Source of the DNA: Algoriphagus sp. TR-M9
Lineage (GTDB): Bacteria; Bacteroidota; Bacteroidia; Cytophagales; Cyclobacteriaceae
DNA length: 64,000 bases
Reading direction: 5' to 3'
NCBI RefSeq assembly: GCF_027594545.1
Contig: NZ_CP115160.1
Location: 1,931,001 to 1,995,000, forward strand
Notes under the pieces: model-generated
Told to the model about the DNA's origin: nothing
Seen by the model: only the letters and a program-made list of their open reading frames with translations
The model's database searches: none
Program-made: the position numbers and the translations under genes
Part shown: one piece after another, positions 25,914 through 35,901 of the stretch
Layout: the number at the start of each line of letters is the position of its first letter
How positions within the stretch are numbered: the first letter of the stretch is position 1

Positions 25914-26723
25914 ATGCACATAAAAACCTTTATCATTGACGCTTTTACCGCGGAGCTTTTCAAAGGAAATCAAGCGGCAGTATGTCTAATACCCATGGGA
26001 CTTTCAGAGTCACTTATGTTGTCTATAGCCAAGGAATTTGGCTTTTCGGAGACTGCATTTGTAATGAGAAAAGATACTGCTGAATTTGCCATTCGCTATT
26101 TTTCACCGGTACAAGAGATCCCCCTATGCGGTCATGCAACCATGGCTTCTTCCAAAGCGCTTTTCTTTGAGTTTCCTGAACTAAGCAAAATCACATTCCA
26201 AACCAAACTGGCAGGTGATCTGACCGTGGTTCAGCGCAATGGGAAGATAGAAATGAGTTTTCCACTACATCCCACAGAAGCTTGCGGGTATGATCCAGAG
26301 CTAAGTGAGACCTTGGGAATTGGTGAGGTGCAGGATTCCAGGTATAATGTTTTTCACAATATGTTGCTACTGCAAATGGAAAGTAGCGAGGATTTGGAAA
26401 AGCTACAGCCTGATTTCAGCAAACTCAAAACTATCAACACCTCGCTCAACGGGGTAGTGGTGACCGCAAAATCATCGCGGGCCGACTTTGATTACGAATA
26501 CCGCTATTTCTTCCCTTGGTCTGGGGCAGATGAGGACCCGGTTACCGGTGGAGTTCAGAGTTTTTTAGCAAAATACTGGTCAGAGATATTGGGCAAAAAC
26601 ACTTTAAACGCATTTCAATGCTCCTCACGAACGGGTAGTATGGAGGTGGAAATAGTAGCAAATTCAGTGAGTATTCGAAGTGATGCCGTCATATTTTCCA
26701 GTGGTGAGTTGCATTTGAGCTAG
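25914..26723 (+). CDS. PhzF-family isomerase
   Basis: 269 residues. The family starts with DAFTAELFKGNQAAVCL, carries the catalytic-type E46 in FGFSETAFV, and has IPLCGHATMASSKALF and the second-half motif GADEDPVTGGVQ. Outside phenazine producers these proteins are isomerases or epimerases of unknown substrate, and no phenazine gene is nearby, so a phenazine role is not implied. Confidence 0.92.
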   Translation: MHIKTFIIDAFTAELFKGNQAAVCLIPMGLSESLMLSIAKEFGFSETAFVMRKDTAEFAIRYFSPVQEIPLCGHATMASSKALFFEFPELSKITFQTKLAGDLTVVQRNGKIEMSFPLHPTEACGYDPELSETLGIGEVQDSRYNVFHNMLLLQMESSEDLEKLQPDFSKLKTINTSLNGVVVTAKSSRADFDYEYRYFFPWSGADEDPVTGGVQSFLAKYWSEILGKNTLNAFQCSSRTGSMEVEIVANSVSIRSDAVIFSSGELHLS

Positions 26724-26787
26724 CAGGGTTTTTATGCCAAAGCCAACTGTATTTCCTTAGAAACTAAACATACAATCCAAGATAGAA

Positions 26788-27690
26788 ATGAATAAGCAAA
26801 GAGTATTTTTTACCGGAGGATCAGGCAAAGCAGGTAAACATGTCATCCCGTACCTTTTAGATCAGGGACATCAAGTGATGAATGTGGATCTCAAACCCCT
26901 AGATCACCCTGGGGTAGATAACCTCATCGCGGATATCACAGATTCCGGGCAGATGTTCAATGCCATGAGTTCTTATGCTAATCTTGGGGAATTGGAACCT
27001 GGCAATGGAGTCCCAAAATTTGATGCCGTGGTGCATTTTGCAGCAGTGCCCAGGATTCTGATCAATCCGGATAATGAAACCTTTAGAGTCAATACCATTG
27101 GTACCTATAATGTGATCGAGGCGGCTGTGAAACTGGGGATTAAAAAGGTCATTATCGCTTCATCGGAAACTACTTATGGGTTTTGTTTTGCGGATGGAAA
27201 AGCTGATCCAGATTTTCTGCCCTTGGAAGAAGATTATGATGTGAATCCTATGGATAGCTATGGCATGTCCAAGGTCGTCAATGAGCAAACCGCCAGAAGT
27301 TTTCAGCGTAGATCCGGAATTGATATTTACGCACTTCGCATAGGCAATGTGGTAGAGCCACATGAGTACCAGGAGCTCTTTCCACATTATTTCAAGCATC
27401 CTGAGGTTCGACGCAGAAATGCCTTTAACTACATAGATGCTCGGGATCTGGGGCAAATCGTAGATTTATGTCTGAAAAAAGACAGCTTGGGATTTCAGGT
27501 ATTCAATGCGGCAAATGATCAAAATGGAGCCGTAATCCCTAGTAAGGAACTGGCGGAACGATTCTTCCCCGGTGTTCGGATTACCCGGGAACTGGGAGAG
27601 CATGAGGCGTTGTATTCTAATAGAAAAATCCGTGAAATGCTGGGCTTCAAGGAAAAGCATCCTTGGCAGAACTATTTGGATTGGGACTAA
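26788..27690 (+). CDS. NAD-dependent epimerase/dehydratase family protein
   Basis: 300 residues of an extended short-chain dehydrogenase. GGSGKAGKHV is the nucleotide-binding loop, SSETTYG supplies the catalytic Ser/Thr, and YGMSK supplies Tyr and Lys. The loop is close to the TGxxGxxG pattern but has Ser and Lys in place of two residues. The substrate is probably a nucleotide sugar or sugar acid; it is unknown. The protein lies 64 bases behind the PhzF gene on the same strand. Confidence 0.9.
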   Translation: MNKQRVFFTGGSGKAGKHVIPYLLDQGHQVMNVDLKPLDHPGVDNLIADITDSGQMFNAMSSYANLGELEPGNGVPKFDAVVHFAAVPRILINPDNETFRVNTIGTYNVIEAAVKLGIKKVIIASSETTYGFCFADGKADPDFLPLEEDYDVNPMDSYGMSKVVNEQTARSFQRRSGIDIYALRIGNVVEPHEYQELFPHYFKHPEVRRRNAFNYIDARDLGQIVDLCLKKDSLGFQVFNAANDQNGAVIPSKELAERFFPGVRITRELGEHEALYSNRKIREMLGFKEKHPWQNYLDWD

Positions 27691-27811
27691 GCTTCATGCT
27701 AGTTGTGAAGAAGAAAAAAAGTTTAGGTGAGATTCCGGTATTTTTAATTTGAATGATAATTATTGTATATTCTATCTGATTATCAATTTAAAAAACCAAA
27801 ATCACACAATC

Positions 27812-28084
27812 ATGGATAAGCTAGAAAAATTGGATTTGATGGATAAAATTCTACGGGAATTTGACGATTTGAAGCATAGTCAAACCTCGGTTTTAAATAA
27901 GATTTCCAAGATAGAGGTAGATAATATTAATTTGGGAGTGAAGCTGCTAGAAGAGAAATTGCCGAAAATGTGGCAGAATGTAAATAACAATTTGGTATTG
28001 GTCATCGAACTGGAACAGGAGTTTAAAGCGTATAGAGACAAGTTCTACTCGGACAACAATCTCGGAACTGTGCAAGAAGGCTAG
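27812..28084 (+). CDS. Small helical protein of unknown function
   Basis: 90 residues from the ATG at 27812, preferred to the upstream frame start at 27749, which would add a poorly coding leader. It is charged and helical with heptad-like leucines and isoleucines (LEKLDLMDKILREFDDL, VLNKISKIEVDNINLGVKLLEEKL). It is probably a coiled coil and cytoplasmic. I do not recognise a family. It is convergent with smc. Confidence 0.62.
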   Translation: MDKLEKLDLMDKILREFDDLKHSQTSVLNKISKIEVDNINLGVKLLEEKLPKMWQNVNNNLVLVIELEQEFKAYRDKFYSDNNLGTVQEG

Positions 28085-28120
28085 GCTAAAACTTTGATTT
28101 CTATCATCTACATTCGGCAC

Positions 28121-31100
28121 CTAAGCTAACTCCCGTAAATCCACCGGAACCACTCTTGATACTCCAGCTTCTATCATGGTAATACCATAGATAATATCCG
28201 TGCTGGCCATGGTGCGCTTGTTATGCGTCACGATGATGAACTGGCTTTCTTCACTGAATTTCTGAATAATCTGATTGAATTTGTCGATGTTCGCATCGTC
28301 AAGTGGAGCATCTACCTCATCAAAAATACAGAAAGGGGCAGGTTTCAGCAGATAGATAGAAAAGAGTAAGGAAGTAGCTGTCAGGGTCTTTTCTCCTCCG
28401 GAAAGCTGATTGATGGTAAGTGGTCGCTTTCCTTTTGGCTTAGCCATAATCTCTATGGCAGACTCCAGTGGATTACTGGGATCCACTAAAGTCAGATCGC
28501 AGTCATCCTGCTCAGTAAAGAGTGAGCGGAACACCTTCACAAAGTTCTCCTTGATCTTATCAAAAGCCTCCAGGAAGGTGTCTTTGGCTACCTGATCGAT
28601 TTCTTTGATGGTAGTGACTAATGACTCCTTGGCTTTGATCAGATCCTCTTTTTGCGTGATAATAAAATCATAACGAACCTTGATCTCATCATAAGCCTCC
28701 ATGGCCATTGGGTTGATGGGGCCTATCTTATCCAGTTTTTCTTTTTGCTTCTGAACCAGCTCGCGCAATTTGTCCTCAGCAAAATCCCTGAATTCCTCCG
28801 CAATCTCAGGATTTTCAGCCATCAGTTCGTCCAAATCCAGTTCAAACTCGACGCTAAGCCTCTCCTTCATACCGGTCATCTTCAGCTTGATCTCATTCAC
28901 TGCATTTTCCAGTTCATGAACCAATTGATCATAGGTTTCCTTGGACTTTTGGAGGCTACGGATTTGCTGATCTGTGTCATCTATGCTTCCTCTGGATGCA
29001 TAATAATCCTTTTCTGCCTCCTGAACGCCTTTTTCTATGCCTTCTTTTTCAGCATAAAGCTCAATCAGCTCATCATCTTTCACCTCATTATTATCCAATA
29101 AAGACTTGACTTCAGTATCCAAATTGGAAAGTTCACTTTGGGATTTTCCAATCCTTTCCTTGCTGCTTTCGTAAGCGGATTGCTTAAATTCTATCTCCTG
29201 ATCTAGACTATTCACCCGGTTCAGATGCTGATGATACAGAATGTTTTCAGCATTGAAAGCTTGCGATTTTTCAGAAAGCAGGGCTGATTCCTTTTCGTAT
29301 GATTCGTTTAGCTCTTCCAGCTCTTCATGCATGGCTTCAAACTCCGCCCGCTCCTCAAAGAGCTGGGGCTGCGTCTCGCTCAGACTTTCCTCTATGGATG
29401 CGATCCGCTCCAGGATGTCCTCTCGTTTATTGGCGTTGGAACTCAATAGCTCTGCCAGTTGCTCCTTCTTGGTCCGCACCGAAACAAACTCCTGATTGAT
29501 TCCATTGATTTTGTTTTGCCATTCTTCCAAGGTCTTTTTATAGCTGATTTCTTTCAGCTTCATTAGTTCGGAAAGCTTGTTGTCCAGGTTATTTCTGGTG
29601 CTGCTGACTTTTTTATTCAGTTCTTTGATTTCCTTGTCTAGCTTTTCGAGATTTTTGGCCCTGCCTATTCTTTTTCCTTCGAAAAGGCCCACAGAACCAC
29701 CTGAAATACTGAATTTACGCTTGGTGTATTTGCCATTCTCAGAGATAAAAACAGCTTCAGTATCCTCCGGAAAATCCCGATGCTCTCCTTGAACTATGTA
29801 TACATTATCGAGAATGAAGTTGATCAGACGGGAATATTTGACATCAAATTCTATAATCTCCGTAGCCGCTATGGCATTGGAGAAAAGCTTATTCTGGCTG
29901 GACTTGAAGCGCTCAAAATGCTCTAAAACGAAGAAATTGGCCTTGCCCCTAGCAGAATCACTCAGAAGTTGTATAGCTGCAATGGCCTGAGCCTCGGTAT
30001 CCACCACGTAATAGTTCATGTAGCTGTCCAGGTAATTCTCTATGGTAACCCGGTATTTTTCCGAGGTGGTAAGCAGGTCGGAGAGTAGGGGTACATCCTT
30101 TCCCCAGGAGTTATTTTTCTTTAGGAATTTGATCGCCTCTGGGAAACCTTCTAAGTTCTCCACCAGAGATTTGGTGAGATTATACTCATTGGTTTTGGAG
30201 TCCAGTTTCCTGGATGAGGCGGTGAGTTCTTCGCGGATCATTTCGATCACCCGATTGGTGTCTTCTATTTTTTGATCTAAATCCTCTTGCTTGGTTTTTA
30301 ATATCTGGTATTCCTGAGTAGCCTGGTCTAGTTCAGCTTTTAATTCAATGATTTTTTCTTCAAAATCCACCAGATTGGCTTCCTGGGAGGAATCGTCGGA
30401 AGAAGTACGCTCCAGTTCCTGCTTTAGTGTAGAAAGCTGGATTTGCTTGATTTCTATGTCTTTGCTCAGTTGGTAAACCTTTTCTTTCAGGGTTTCGAAA
30501 TTGTGGTTGATTTCCTTCTGCGCTTTTTGTTTTTCGGCTTGGATAAGCTTTTGGCTTTCGTAGGCCTCTCGGAGTTCATTTACGATCAGTTCTTTCTCTG
30601 CAAGCATCTTCTCCGCGGACTCCTTTTCCTGCTGTAAAGAACGAATACTGAAGCCTGCTCTATCATTTGACTTTCGGTCAGTATCTATTTGTTCCCTGAG
30701 TTTTTGGGACCGGTCTTCCAGAAACCTTAGTCTTTCATTTTTGATTTTCTTTTCGGATTCGAATGCTCGGATCTTATTGACATGCTCATTCAATGCTTTT
30801 TGCCTGCTGGCAAGCAGTTTTTCTTTTTGGATCAAATCCGTTTTCAGCTGGCTAAGCAGGGCTTCTTTATCCGTTACCTGAGTTTGAATCTGCAGTTTCT
30901 TATCGCCTTCTTGCTGAATCTTCTGATTGGCTTCGATCAAGGATTTACTGTACTTTTCTATGCTTTTTTTGGCCAGGTTGATACTGGCTTCCCGGTAATC
31001 TTTCTTGATTTCGAAGTATTTGGATGCCTGTTTGGCCTGTTTTTCCAGGCTTTTTAGGTTCTTCTCTATTTCGTATAGCACATCCTCCACTCGGGCCAGG

Positions 31101-31660
31101 TCATCATCAGTATCCTGAAGTTTACGTAGCGTTTCTTTCTTTCTTTTCTTGAATTTAGAGATTCCGGCTGCTTCCTCGAATAGATCCCGTCTGGAGTTAT
31201 TCTTGTCATTCAGGAGCTCATCTATCATTTTGAGTTCGATGATGGCGTAAGAATTAGAATTGATCCCTGTATCCATGAAGAGATTAGTGATATCCTTCAA
31301 TCTACAGGTCACGCCGTTGATCTGGTATTCGCTTTCACCGGATCTATAGTACCTTCTGGTAATGCTGACGTGGGTATATTCGGTAGGGAGTAGGTTTTTG
31401 GTGTTTTCAAAAGTCAAAGACACCTCCGCTAGATTGGAAGGTTTCCTGTTTTTAGTCCCATTAAAGATGACATTTTCCATCTTATCTGAGCGCAGCATGC
31501 GGGTTTTTTGCTCACCAAGTACCCAGCGGATTGCATCGACTACATTGGATTTACCGCAGCCATTTGGCCCTACTACACCGGTGATTCCCTTGTCGAAGTT
31601 AATCACCATTTTATCCCCAAAACTCTTAAACCCTTTGATCTCCAGCTTACTGAGCAGCAT
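28121..31660 (-). CDS. smc: Chromosome segregation ATPase SMC
   Basis: 1179 residues, the normal SMC length. Head: Walker A at 32-40 (GPNGCGKSN), then VVDAIRWVLGEQ. Two long coiled coils flank a hinge (about 515-665, including the paired VSGGSVG-type glycines). The C-terminal head has the ABC signature LSGGEKTL at 1086 and Walker B ending at E1115 (FCIFDEVDAPLDDANI). It organises and segregates the chromosome as a dimer with ScpA/ScpB, which are not in the window. The gene is divergent from the small membrane-anchored protein at 31868. Confidence 0.97.
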   Translation of the reverse strand: MLLSKLEIKGFKSFGDKMVINFDKGITGVVGPNGCGKSNVVDAIRWVLGEQKTRMLRSDKMENVIFNGTKNRKPSNLAEVSLTFENTKNLLPTEYTHVSITRRYYRSGESEYQINGVTCRLKDITNLFMDTGINSNSYAIIELKMIDELLNDKNNSRRDLFEEAAGISKFKKRKKETLRKLQDTDDDLARVEDVLYEIEKNLKSLEKQAKQASKYFEIKKDYREASINLAKKSIEKYSKSLIEANQKIQQEGDKKLQIQTQVTDKEALLSQLKTDLIQKEKLLASRQKALNEHVNKIRAFESEKKIKNERLRFLEDRSQKLREQIDTDRKSNDRAGFSIRSLQQEKESAEKMLAEKELIVNELREAYESQKLIQAEKQKAQKEINHNFETLKEKVYQLSKDIEIKQIQLSTLKQELERTSSDDSSQEANLVDFEEKIIELKAELDQATQEYQILKTKQEDLDQKIEDTNRVIEMIREELTASSRKLDSKTNEYNLTKSLVENLEGFPEAIKFLKKNNSWGKDVPLLSDLLTTSEKYRVTIENYLDSYMNYYVVDTEAQAIAAIQLLSDSARGKANFFVLEHFERFKSSQNKLFSNAIAATEIIEFDVKYSRLINFILDNVYIVQGEHRDFPEDTEAVFISENGKYTKRKFSISGGSVGLFEGKRIGRAKNLEKLDKEIKELNKKVSSTRNNLDNKLSELMKLKEISYKKTLEEWQNKINGINQEFVSVRTKKEQLAELLSSNANKREDILERIASIEESLSETQPQLFEERAEFEAMHEELEELNESYEKESALLSEKSQAFNAENILYHQHLNRVNSLDQEIEFKQSAYESSKERIGKSQSELSNLDTEVKSLLDNNEVKDDELIELYAEKEGIEKGVQEAEKDYYASRGSIDDTDQQIRSLQKSKETYDQLVHELENAVNEIKLKMTGMKERLSVEFELDLDELMAENPEIAEEFRDFAEDKLRELVQKQKEKLDKIGPINPMAMEAYDEIKVRYDFIITQKEDLIKAKESLVTTIKEIDQVAKDTFLEAFDKIKENFVKVFRSLFTEQDDCDLTLVDPSNPLESAIEIMAKPKGKRPLTINQLSGGEKTLTATSLLFSIYLLKPAPFCIFDEVDAPLDDANIDKFNQIIQKFSEESQFIIVTHNKRTMASTDIIYGITMIEAGVSRVVPVDLRELA

Positions 31661-31867
31661 CCTTTTGAAATTGTATGAAATGAATCAAACAAAATAAGAT
31701 CATTTGAGAGATTGTACAAGGAATTCATTGTTCAGTTTTCAGTCTCAGTGGTCAAATACAAGGTTCTATTTTCAAGTTTCTAGAAAATTTACAGGGGCTT
31801 TGGCAATCTCTGTGTACTCTATGGAAAAAAACATGTTTTACTTGAGCAAATCAATTATCTTACGACT

Positions 31868-32404
31868 GTGGATTTAGGAAATATTGTTTATATCGTCGCC
31901 GTTCTGGCATATTTTATCTATCAGGCTACCAAGGGTAAAAAGCGGAATCAAGAACCGGATAGTGAACCTATGACGGATGAGTCATCGGGTAAGCCAACCA
32001 GTTTTGAAGATTTATTACGCGAAATCAGAGAGGCGCAGCAGCCTAAATCTCATAAAAAACCGGCTCCTGCCCGTAATATAGAGCAACCTAAGCCAGAAGA
32101 GTCATATCCCTGGAGAGACGATGAGCCTGAGGAAAAATATCAGCAAGAGTGGAAAAAGAAAAAACCAATCTATGAAGCTGAACCTGCAGATGATGAAATC
32201 CAGTATTACTCGGGGGCTTTTGAGCAAACCAAATCTGAGCTGAGCAAAACCTCTAAAGGAGTACCTGAAATTCCTACTGCTAAGCAAGCAAAGGATGAGA
32301 AAAGCTACCAAGCAAGCAGTAAATATGCTCGTATGCTTAAAAATCCGCAGGGCATCAGGGATGCGGTAGTTATGAAGGAAATCCTGGACAGAAAGTATTT
32401 TTAG
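31868..32404 (+). CDS. Membrane-anchored protein of unknown function
   Basis: 178 residues starting at a GTG (31868), with no nearby ATG in frame. One N-terminal helix (IVYIVAVLAYFIYQATKG) precedes a long, charged, Pro/Glu/Lys-rich and probably disordered cytoplasmic part. A short conserved-looking end follows (YARMLKNPQGIRDAVVMKEILDRKYF). That ending is common in small Bacteroidota proteins of unknown role. It lies opposite smc; any functional link is unproven. Confidence 0.72.
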   Translation: MDLGNIVYIVAVLAYFIYQATKGKKRNQEPDSEPMTDESSGKPTSFEDLLREIREAQQPKSHKKPAPARNIEQPKPEESYPWRDDEPEEKYQQEWKKKKPIYEAEPADDEIQYYSGAFEQTKSELSKTSKGVPEIPTAKQAKDEKSYQASSKYARMLKNPQGIRDAVVMKEILDRKYF

Positions 32405-32430
32405 ATTGATTTAAAAAGGACTCCTGACTG

Positions 32431-34017
32431 CTATTTTTTTACAAATAGCTGCTTCCATATCACTTTTTCCCTTTGTTCTTCCACGAGTTCAAAATTTAGT
32501 TTCATAAGCTTTTGCCTCACCGAGTCAATTCCATTTTGTTCCTGTGGATAAGCATGCTCATAGTAGGTGTAGAGCAATAAGGTAACTGTATCTGTAGCCA
32601 CTTTATCTTCCTTTAAGAAATACTCCAATCCATGAAGTCTTTTCTGTTTCATGCTGTCTTCAGAAAGGAGTATTTGCTCACTAAACTCCAGAAAATTATT
32701 ACTAAGCAAAATATTCTGATTATCTGTGTGTTGAGTTTCTTGAGTTAATGTATCTATTAAAGTTTGGTATTGCTTCAGATTCTGCTGATAAGGTATGGCC
32801 AATCCTGCTGGTATTATCAAAATTAGCGCTAGTAGGATAGGTTGAAATTTCCACTGGGAAAACCGAACCAGCATAAACATTCCAAAATTGAAGGCGGCCA
32901 TTTTCAGATCCAACCCTAGCAAACTTATACCTACTCCCAAGAGCAAAAATCCCATCATCCATCGCTTAAGCTTGAGGTTTTCCTGCCAATACTTCCAACC
33001 CAAAGTAATCAGCATTGCCAGCATGGGAATGAGTATGATTAGATGCCTTGGATTGAGGTAAATGGGATTGTAGAATTCCAGCGTAGAACTCATAAACCAG
33101 AAACCAAAGAGGAGGGAAAGGAAAGCCAATGCAAATTCAAACGTAACTTTTTTACCGGATTTCCACCCAAGTAGGATTCCAGGCATCGCAAAAACCATCC
33201 AGGCCCAGTATGCCCGCTCTACAAAAGTGACAATGGGCAAAACCGTAAGTCTTCGTACCACCGACCAAAATCCCTTATCTGCATAAGTAAACTCAGAGAT
33301 ATAGTGCCCCGAATTGATGGAGCTTATTCTATGGAATGCATCACCAAATTTGATCCAGAAATACCCTAAATACAGAGCCAGTAAAATAGCTCCAGTACAT
33401 GCTATCGAATAGTAAAATGCCCCTTTAAGTTGGTTTTTTTTGAGATCATATATAAAAAGTAGGACTGGAAATGGAGCTAAGAGAATGATGGTTTCCTTAG
33501 TCAGAAAACCACAAAACAAACTAAAAAATAGTATAAATCCTGAAAGTATAGGTTTACTCCTTCTGGAAATTGCCGCCGTAGGCACAATGCTGGTAAAAAG
33601 CACCAATAAACTGTCTGGATAAACCTTGGTAAGGAAGTGAAGAAAATAAACCTGCGTACAAAACCAGAGCGCCAGCACCCATGCTGGCTGCTCTTTTGGC
33701 AGAATTCTGAGCAATAAATAAAGACTTAAACCATAACTCAAAAGGGAGATCAAAGAGATGGTATGGGGATCAAACCCCAATAAAAACCCAATCAAGCCTG
33801 ATGGTACATAAGCTCCCCATCTGCTGGAAAAGTGATAGTCATTAACTTCCATATTGCCTTCCCAGAATTTCTTCCCAGCTAATAAGTAGTACACATCGTC
33901 GCTGAAAGTGATCCCGTCAAAGCCAAGAATCCAGTACAAACCAAGGAAGGACAGGCCTGCAAACAGCACTATTTTAGTGCGTGAAAAAGAAAATGTAAGC
34001 TTCGGATTTGAATTCAT
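32431..34017 (-). CDS. GT-C glycosyltransferase (ArnT/PMT-like, GT39 type)
   Basis: 528 residues with about 11-12 transmembrane helices. The acidic loop after the first helix (ITFSDDVYYLLAGKKFWEG) is the expected catalytic aspartate loop of GT-C enzymes. SSRWGAYVPSGLIG and KVYPDSLLVLF are other typical parts. A C-terminal soluble portion of about 130 residues follows the last helix. It should transfer a sugar from a polyprenyl-phosphate donor to a lipid or protein in the periplasm. The acceptor is unknown, and no wzx/wzy-type genes are near. Confidence 0.82.
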   Translation of the reverse strand: MNSNPKLTFSFSRTKIVLFAGLSFLGLYWILGFDGITFSDDVYYLLAGKKFWEGNMEVNDYHFSSRWGAYVPSGLIGFLLGFDPHTISLISLLSYGLSLYLLLRILPKEQPAWVLALWFCTQVYFLHFLTKVYPDSLLVLFTSIVPTAAISRRSKPILSGFILFFSLFCGFLTKETIILLAPFPVLLFIYDLKKNQLKGAFYYSIACTGAILLALYLGYFWIKFGDAFHRISSINSGHYISEFTYADKGFWSVVRRLTVLPIVTFVERAYWAWMVFAMPGILLGWKSGKKVTFEFALAFLSLLFGFWFMSSTLEFYNPIYLNPRHLIILIPMLAMLITLGWKYWQENLKLKRWMMGFLLLGVGISLLGLDLKMAAFNFGMFMLVRFSQWKFQPILLALILIIPAGLAIPYQQNLKQYQTLIDTLTQETQHTDNQNILLSNNFLEFSEQILLSEDSMKQKRLHGLEYFLKEDKVATDTVTLLLYTYYEHAYPQEQNGIDSVRQKLMKLNFELVEEQREKVIWKQLFVKK

Positions 34018-34154
34018 CTCTTACTATCAAAAGTAAGTCAAATCCTGAGATATGGCTACAGGCTTTGTGGAATAGGTATGGTTTTGTTGAATTCCCTAGC
34101 TGGCAATAAAGCAGACAGATTGAGCTTTCAGTGAGCGGAGTTTTTATTCAAATA

Positions 34155-34442
34155 CTAAAAGCTAATCTCGGGCAATTCATCAAGCAAATTTGGGAGGTAG
34201 CCATGGCCTTGTGAAAGTAGAAAAGTTTCTGATTCATTCAGTGAATGAACGGTAATGGGTATTTCCAGGTAGTTTTCCTGTAGGTAAAATTCCCATTTGC
34301 CAGCTCTTATTCCGGCAATGGCCTCCTCCACCTGTATATTCCAGATATTGCCATGTATGTCGATTCCACCTATAGTACGAAGTTCACCCATGGAAGTCCC
34401 AGCGGTATGTTTCTTAGCCCAATGCACTTGCAGTCTCTTCAT
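34155..34442 (-). CDS. DUF3892-like small protein
   Basis: 95 residues. Family-like features are TIGGIDIHGNIWNIQVEEAIAGIRAGKWEFYL followed by a short strand and YLPNLLDELPE at the end. It is small, has no signal peptide and has no known activity. The assignment rests on the GGxD...W...A...I..G pattern only. Confidence 0.65.
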   Translation of the reverse strand: MKRLQVHWAKKHTAGTSMGELRTIGGIDIHGNIWNIQVEEAIAGIRAGKWEFYLQENYLEIPITVHSLNESETFLLSQGHGYLPNLLDELPEISF

Positions 34443-34605
34443 GATTTTTAAATTATGGTTTGAGTATCCAATATGCGGGAAGACAAGTGAACTTCAAATT
34501 TCGTTTAGATCTTTTAAGATTCACGATATCCATCAACCTGATAGCAGGAGGAAAAGAGACGTTCATTTTCCTCCCACAGGCTACCGATGATCAGATATAT
34601 GCATA

Positions 34606-35817
34606 CTAAAACCTCACATTCAACCCTGCGGTGAAGCCCAACATAATCGCCTGGTAATTGTCCCTCCAGATATCATCCCAAATGGTTAATCCCATGCTTT
34701 CACCTAAAGGGGAGTCGTAGGAATGCAAATAGGATAGACTTGGGCCAGCAAACAGGTGTATTCCATTGGTGATTTTCAGGCTGGGAATCAACTGGAAACT
34801 GGATTTACTGTAATCATGGCAATCGAAATCCGTCATATACTTACTCACTATTTCCACATCTAGACGAAACACCCGGCTTTCGGCCAAGCCTAATCCCAAA
34901 CCTGCTTCAAGCCCATATCTTCGTTCATCTAGTTCAAAGTTACTGCCCAATCCAAAGATTCCGTACACTCGCTTGCCTCCAGATCGCAAAGTCAAAAAGG
35001 AGTTATAGTTTTCATCAATGGATAAGCCTATCCTATGATCTCCATTTTTGATGATATTGATCAGGCCAATGGTATTTTCACTACTGTCGGCGATATTGAT
35101 TAGGCCTAGTTGTAAGCCTTTTACTGACTTTGCCCGATTGATCAAAGCAGAAATCTGTACCCCATCTACCTGCTCCGCTACGTTTGAGATTCCTGAGATT
35201 TGCATGCCATTGACATTTTCTGCTACGTTAGTTATTCCTGAAATTTGACCCCCATCAATTTCCTCTGCGATGTTAATAATACCCGAAGTCTGTAATCCCT
35301 TGACACTGTCTGCTATACTGCTTACACCAGACACCTGAATACCGTCTAGATCAGCTGCTAGGGAGGTAATTCCTGAAAATTGGCCTCCTTGTACATTTTT
35401 CGCAGCATTGAAGATTCCACTGACCTGTACTGCTGCATCTCCTTGATTTAGGTTGGTGATTCCCGCAACCTGCAAGGCTTGGGCCGCATCTTGACTTTGA
35501 TTGAGTATACCAGCCACTTGCACTCCATCCACATCCCCGGATACATTGTTCCAAAGACCAGAGACCTGCGCCCCGTTCATATTTCCCTTGACCAGGCCAG
35601 CCAGGCCGTAAATCGCCAATCCGTTTTCACCACCTGAAAGACCGGTAAGCACATGCAAACTAAAATTATTGCTATAGTTCTCTGCCTGGGTTCCATGAGT
35701 GGAAATAGGGTAGAAGAATCCTATGTGTGCCGGGCTTTTCTCTTGAGCTTTAGTGCTGGAAATCAGAGAGAAAAACAGAATTGTAAGTAAAGTAAGTTTA
35801 AGTTCTAATGTTTTCAT
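34606..35817 (-). CDS. LA_2272-like surface repeat protein
   Basis: 403 residues. A signal peptide ends near residue 24 (STKAQ). Residues 82-240 contain eleven copies of a 15-16-residue unit of the form xGxQxSGIxNxAxxV. The invariant Gln falls at 84, 100 and 116, and then exactly every 15 residues from 131 to 236. The C-terminal 140 residues alternate like beta-barrel strands and end in an aromatic strand (FTAGLNVRF), which suggests an outer-membrane barrel carrying a repeat solenoid. The LA_2272 family name comes from Leptospira; its role is unknown. It precedes an acyl-carrier-like gene on the same strand. Confidence 0.8.
   Translation of the reverse strand: MKTLELKLTLLTILFFSLISSTKAQEKSPAHIGFFYPISTHGTQAENYSNNFSLHVLTGLSGGENGLAIYGLAGLVKGNMNGAQVSGLWNNVSGDVDGVQVAGILNQSQDAAQALQVAGITNLNQGDAAVQVSGIFNAAKNVQGGQFSGITSLAADLDGIQVSGVSSIADSVKGLQTSGIINIAEEIDGGQISGITNVAENVNGMQISGISNVAEQVDGVQISALINRAKSVKGLQLGLINIADSSENTIGLINIIKNGDHRIGLSIDENYNSFLTLRSGGKRVYGIFGLGSNFELDERRYGLEAGLGLGLAESRVFRLDVEIVSKYMTDFDCHDYSKSSFQLIPSLKITNGIHLFAGPSLSYLHSYDSPLGESMGLTIWDDIWRDNYQAIMLGFTAGLNVRF
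35098..35574 (-). repeat. 45-bp-period coding repeat in the surface protein
   Basis: This interval encodes eleven units with an invariant Gln and a SGI/AGI core. The protein period is 16, 16, then 15 residues eight times. DNA identity between units is much lower than protein similarity, so the array is old and not a slippage hotspot. Confidence 0.78.
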
Positions 35818-35901
35818 TTTGATAGATTGAGATATCAGGAGAAGGACATCGAGCCCTACTATTCCTGATTGATTGGTATGATGTTGAATGTTGAGCTGAG
35901 C

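Noticed and set aside
25914..26723. Phenazine biosynthesis role for the PhzF homolog
   Set aside because: No other phz gene is near, and PhzF relatives are common in bacteria that make no phenazine.
29241..31697. Several plus-strand open frames inside smc
   Set aside because: They lie antisense to a fully conserved SMC protein and their translations are low-complexity mirrors of coiled-coil codons.
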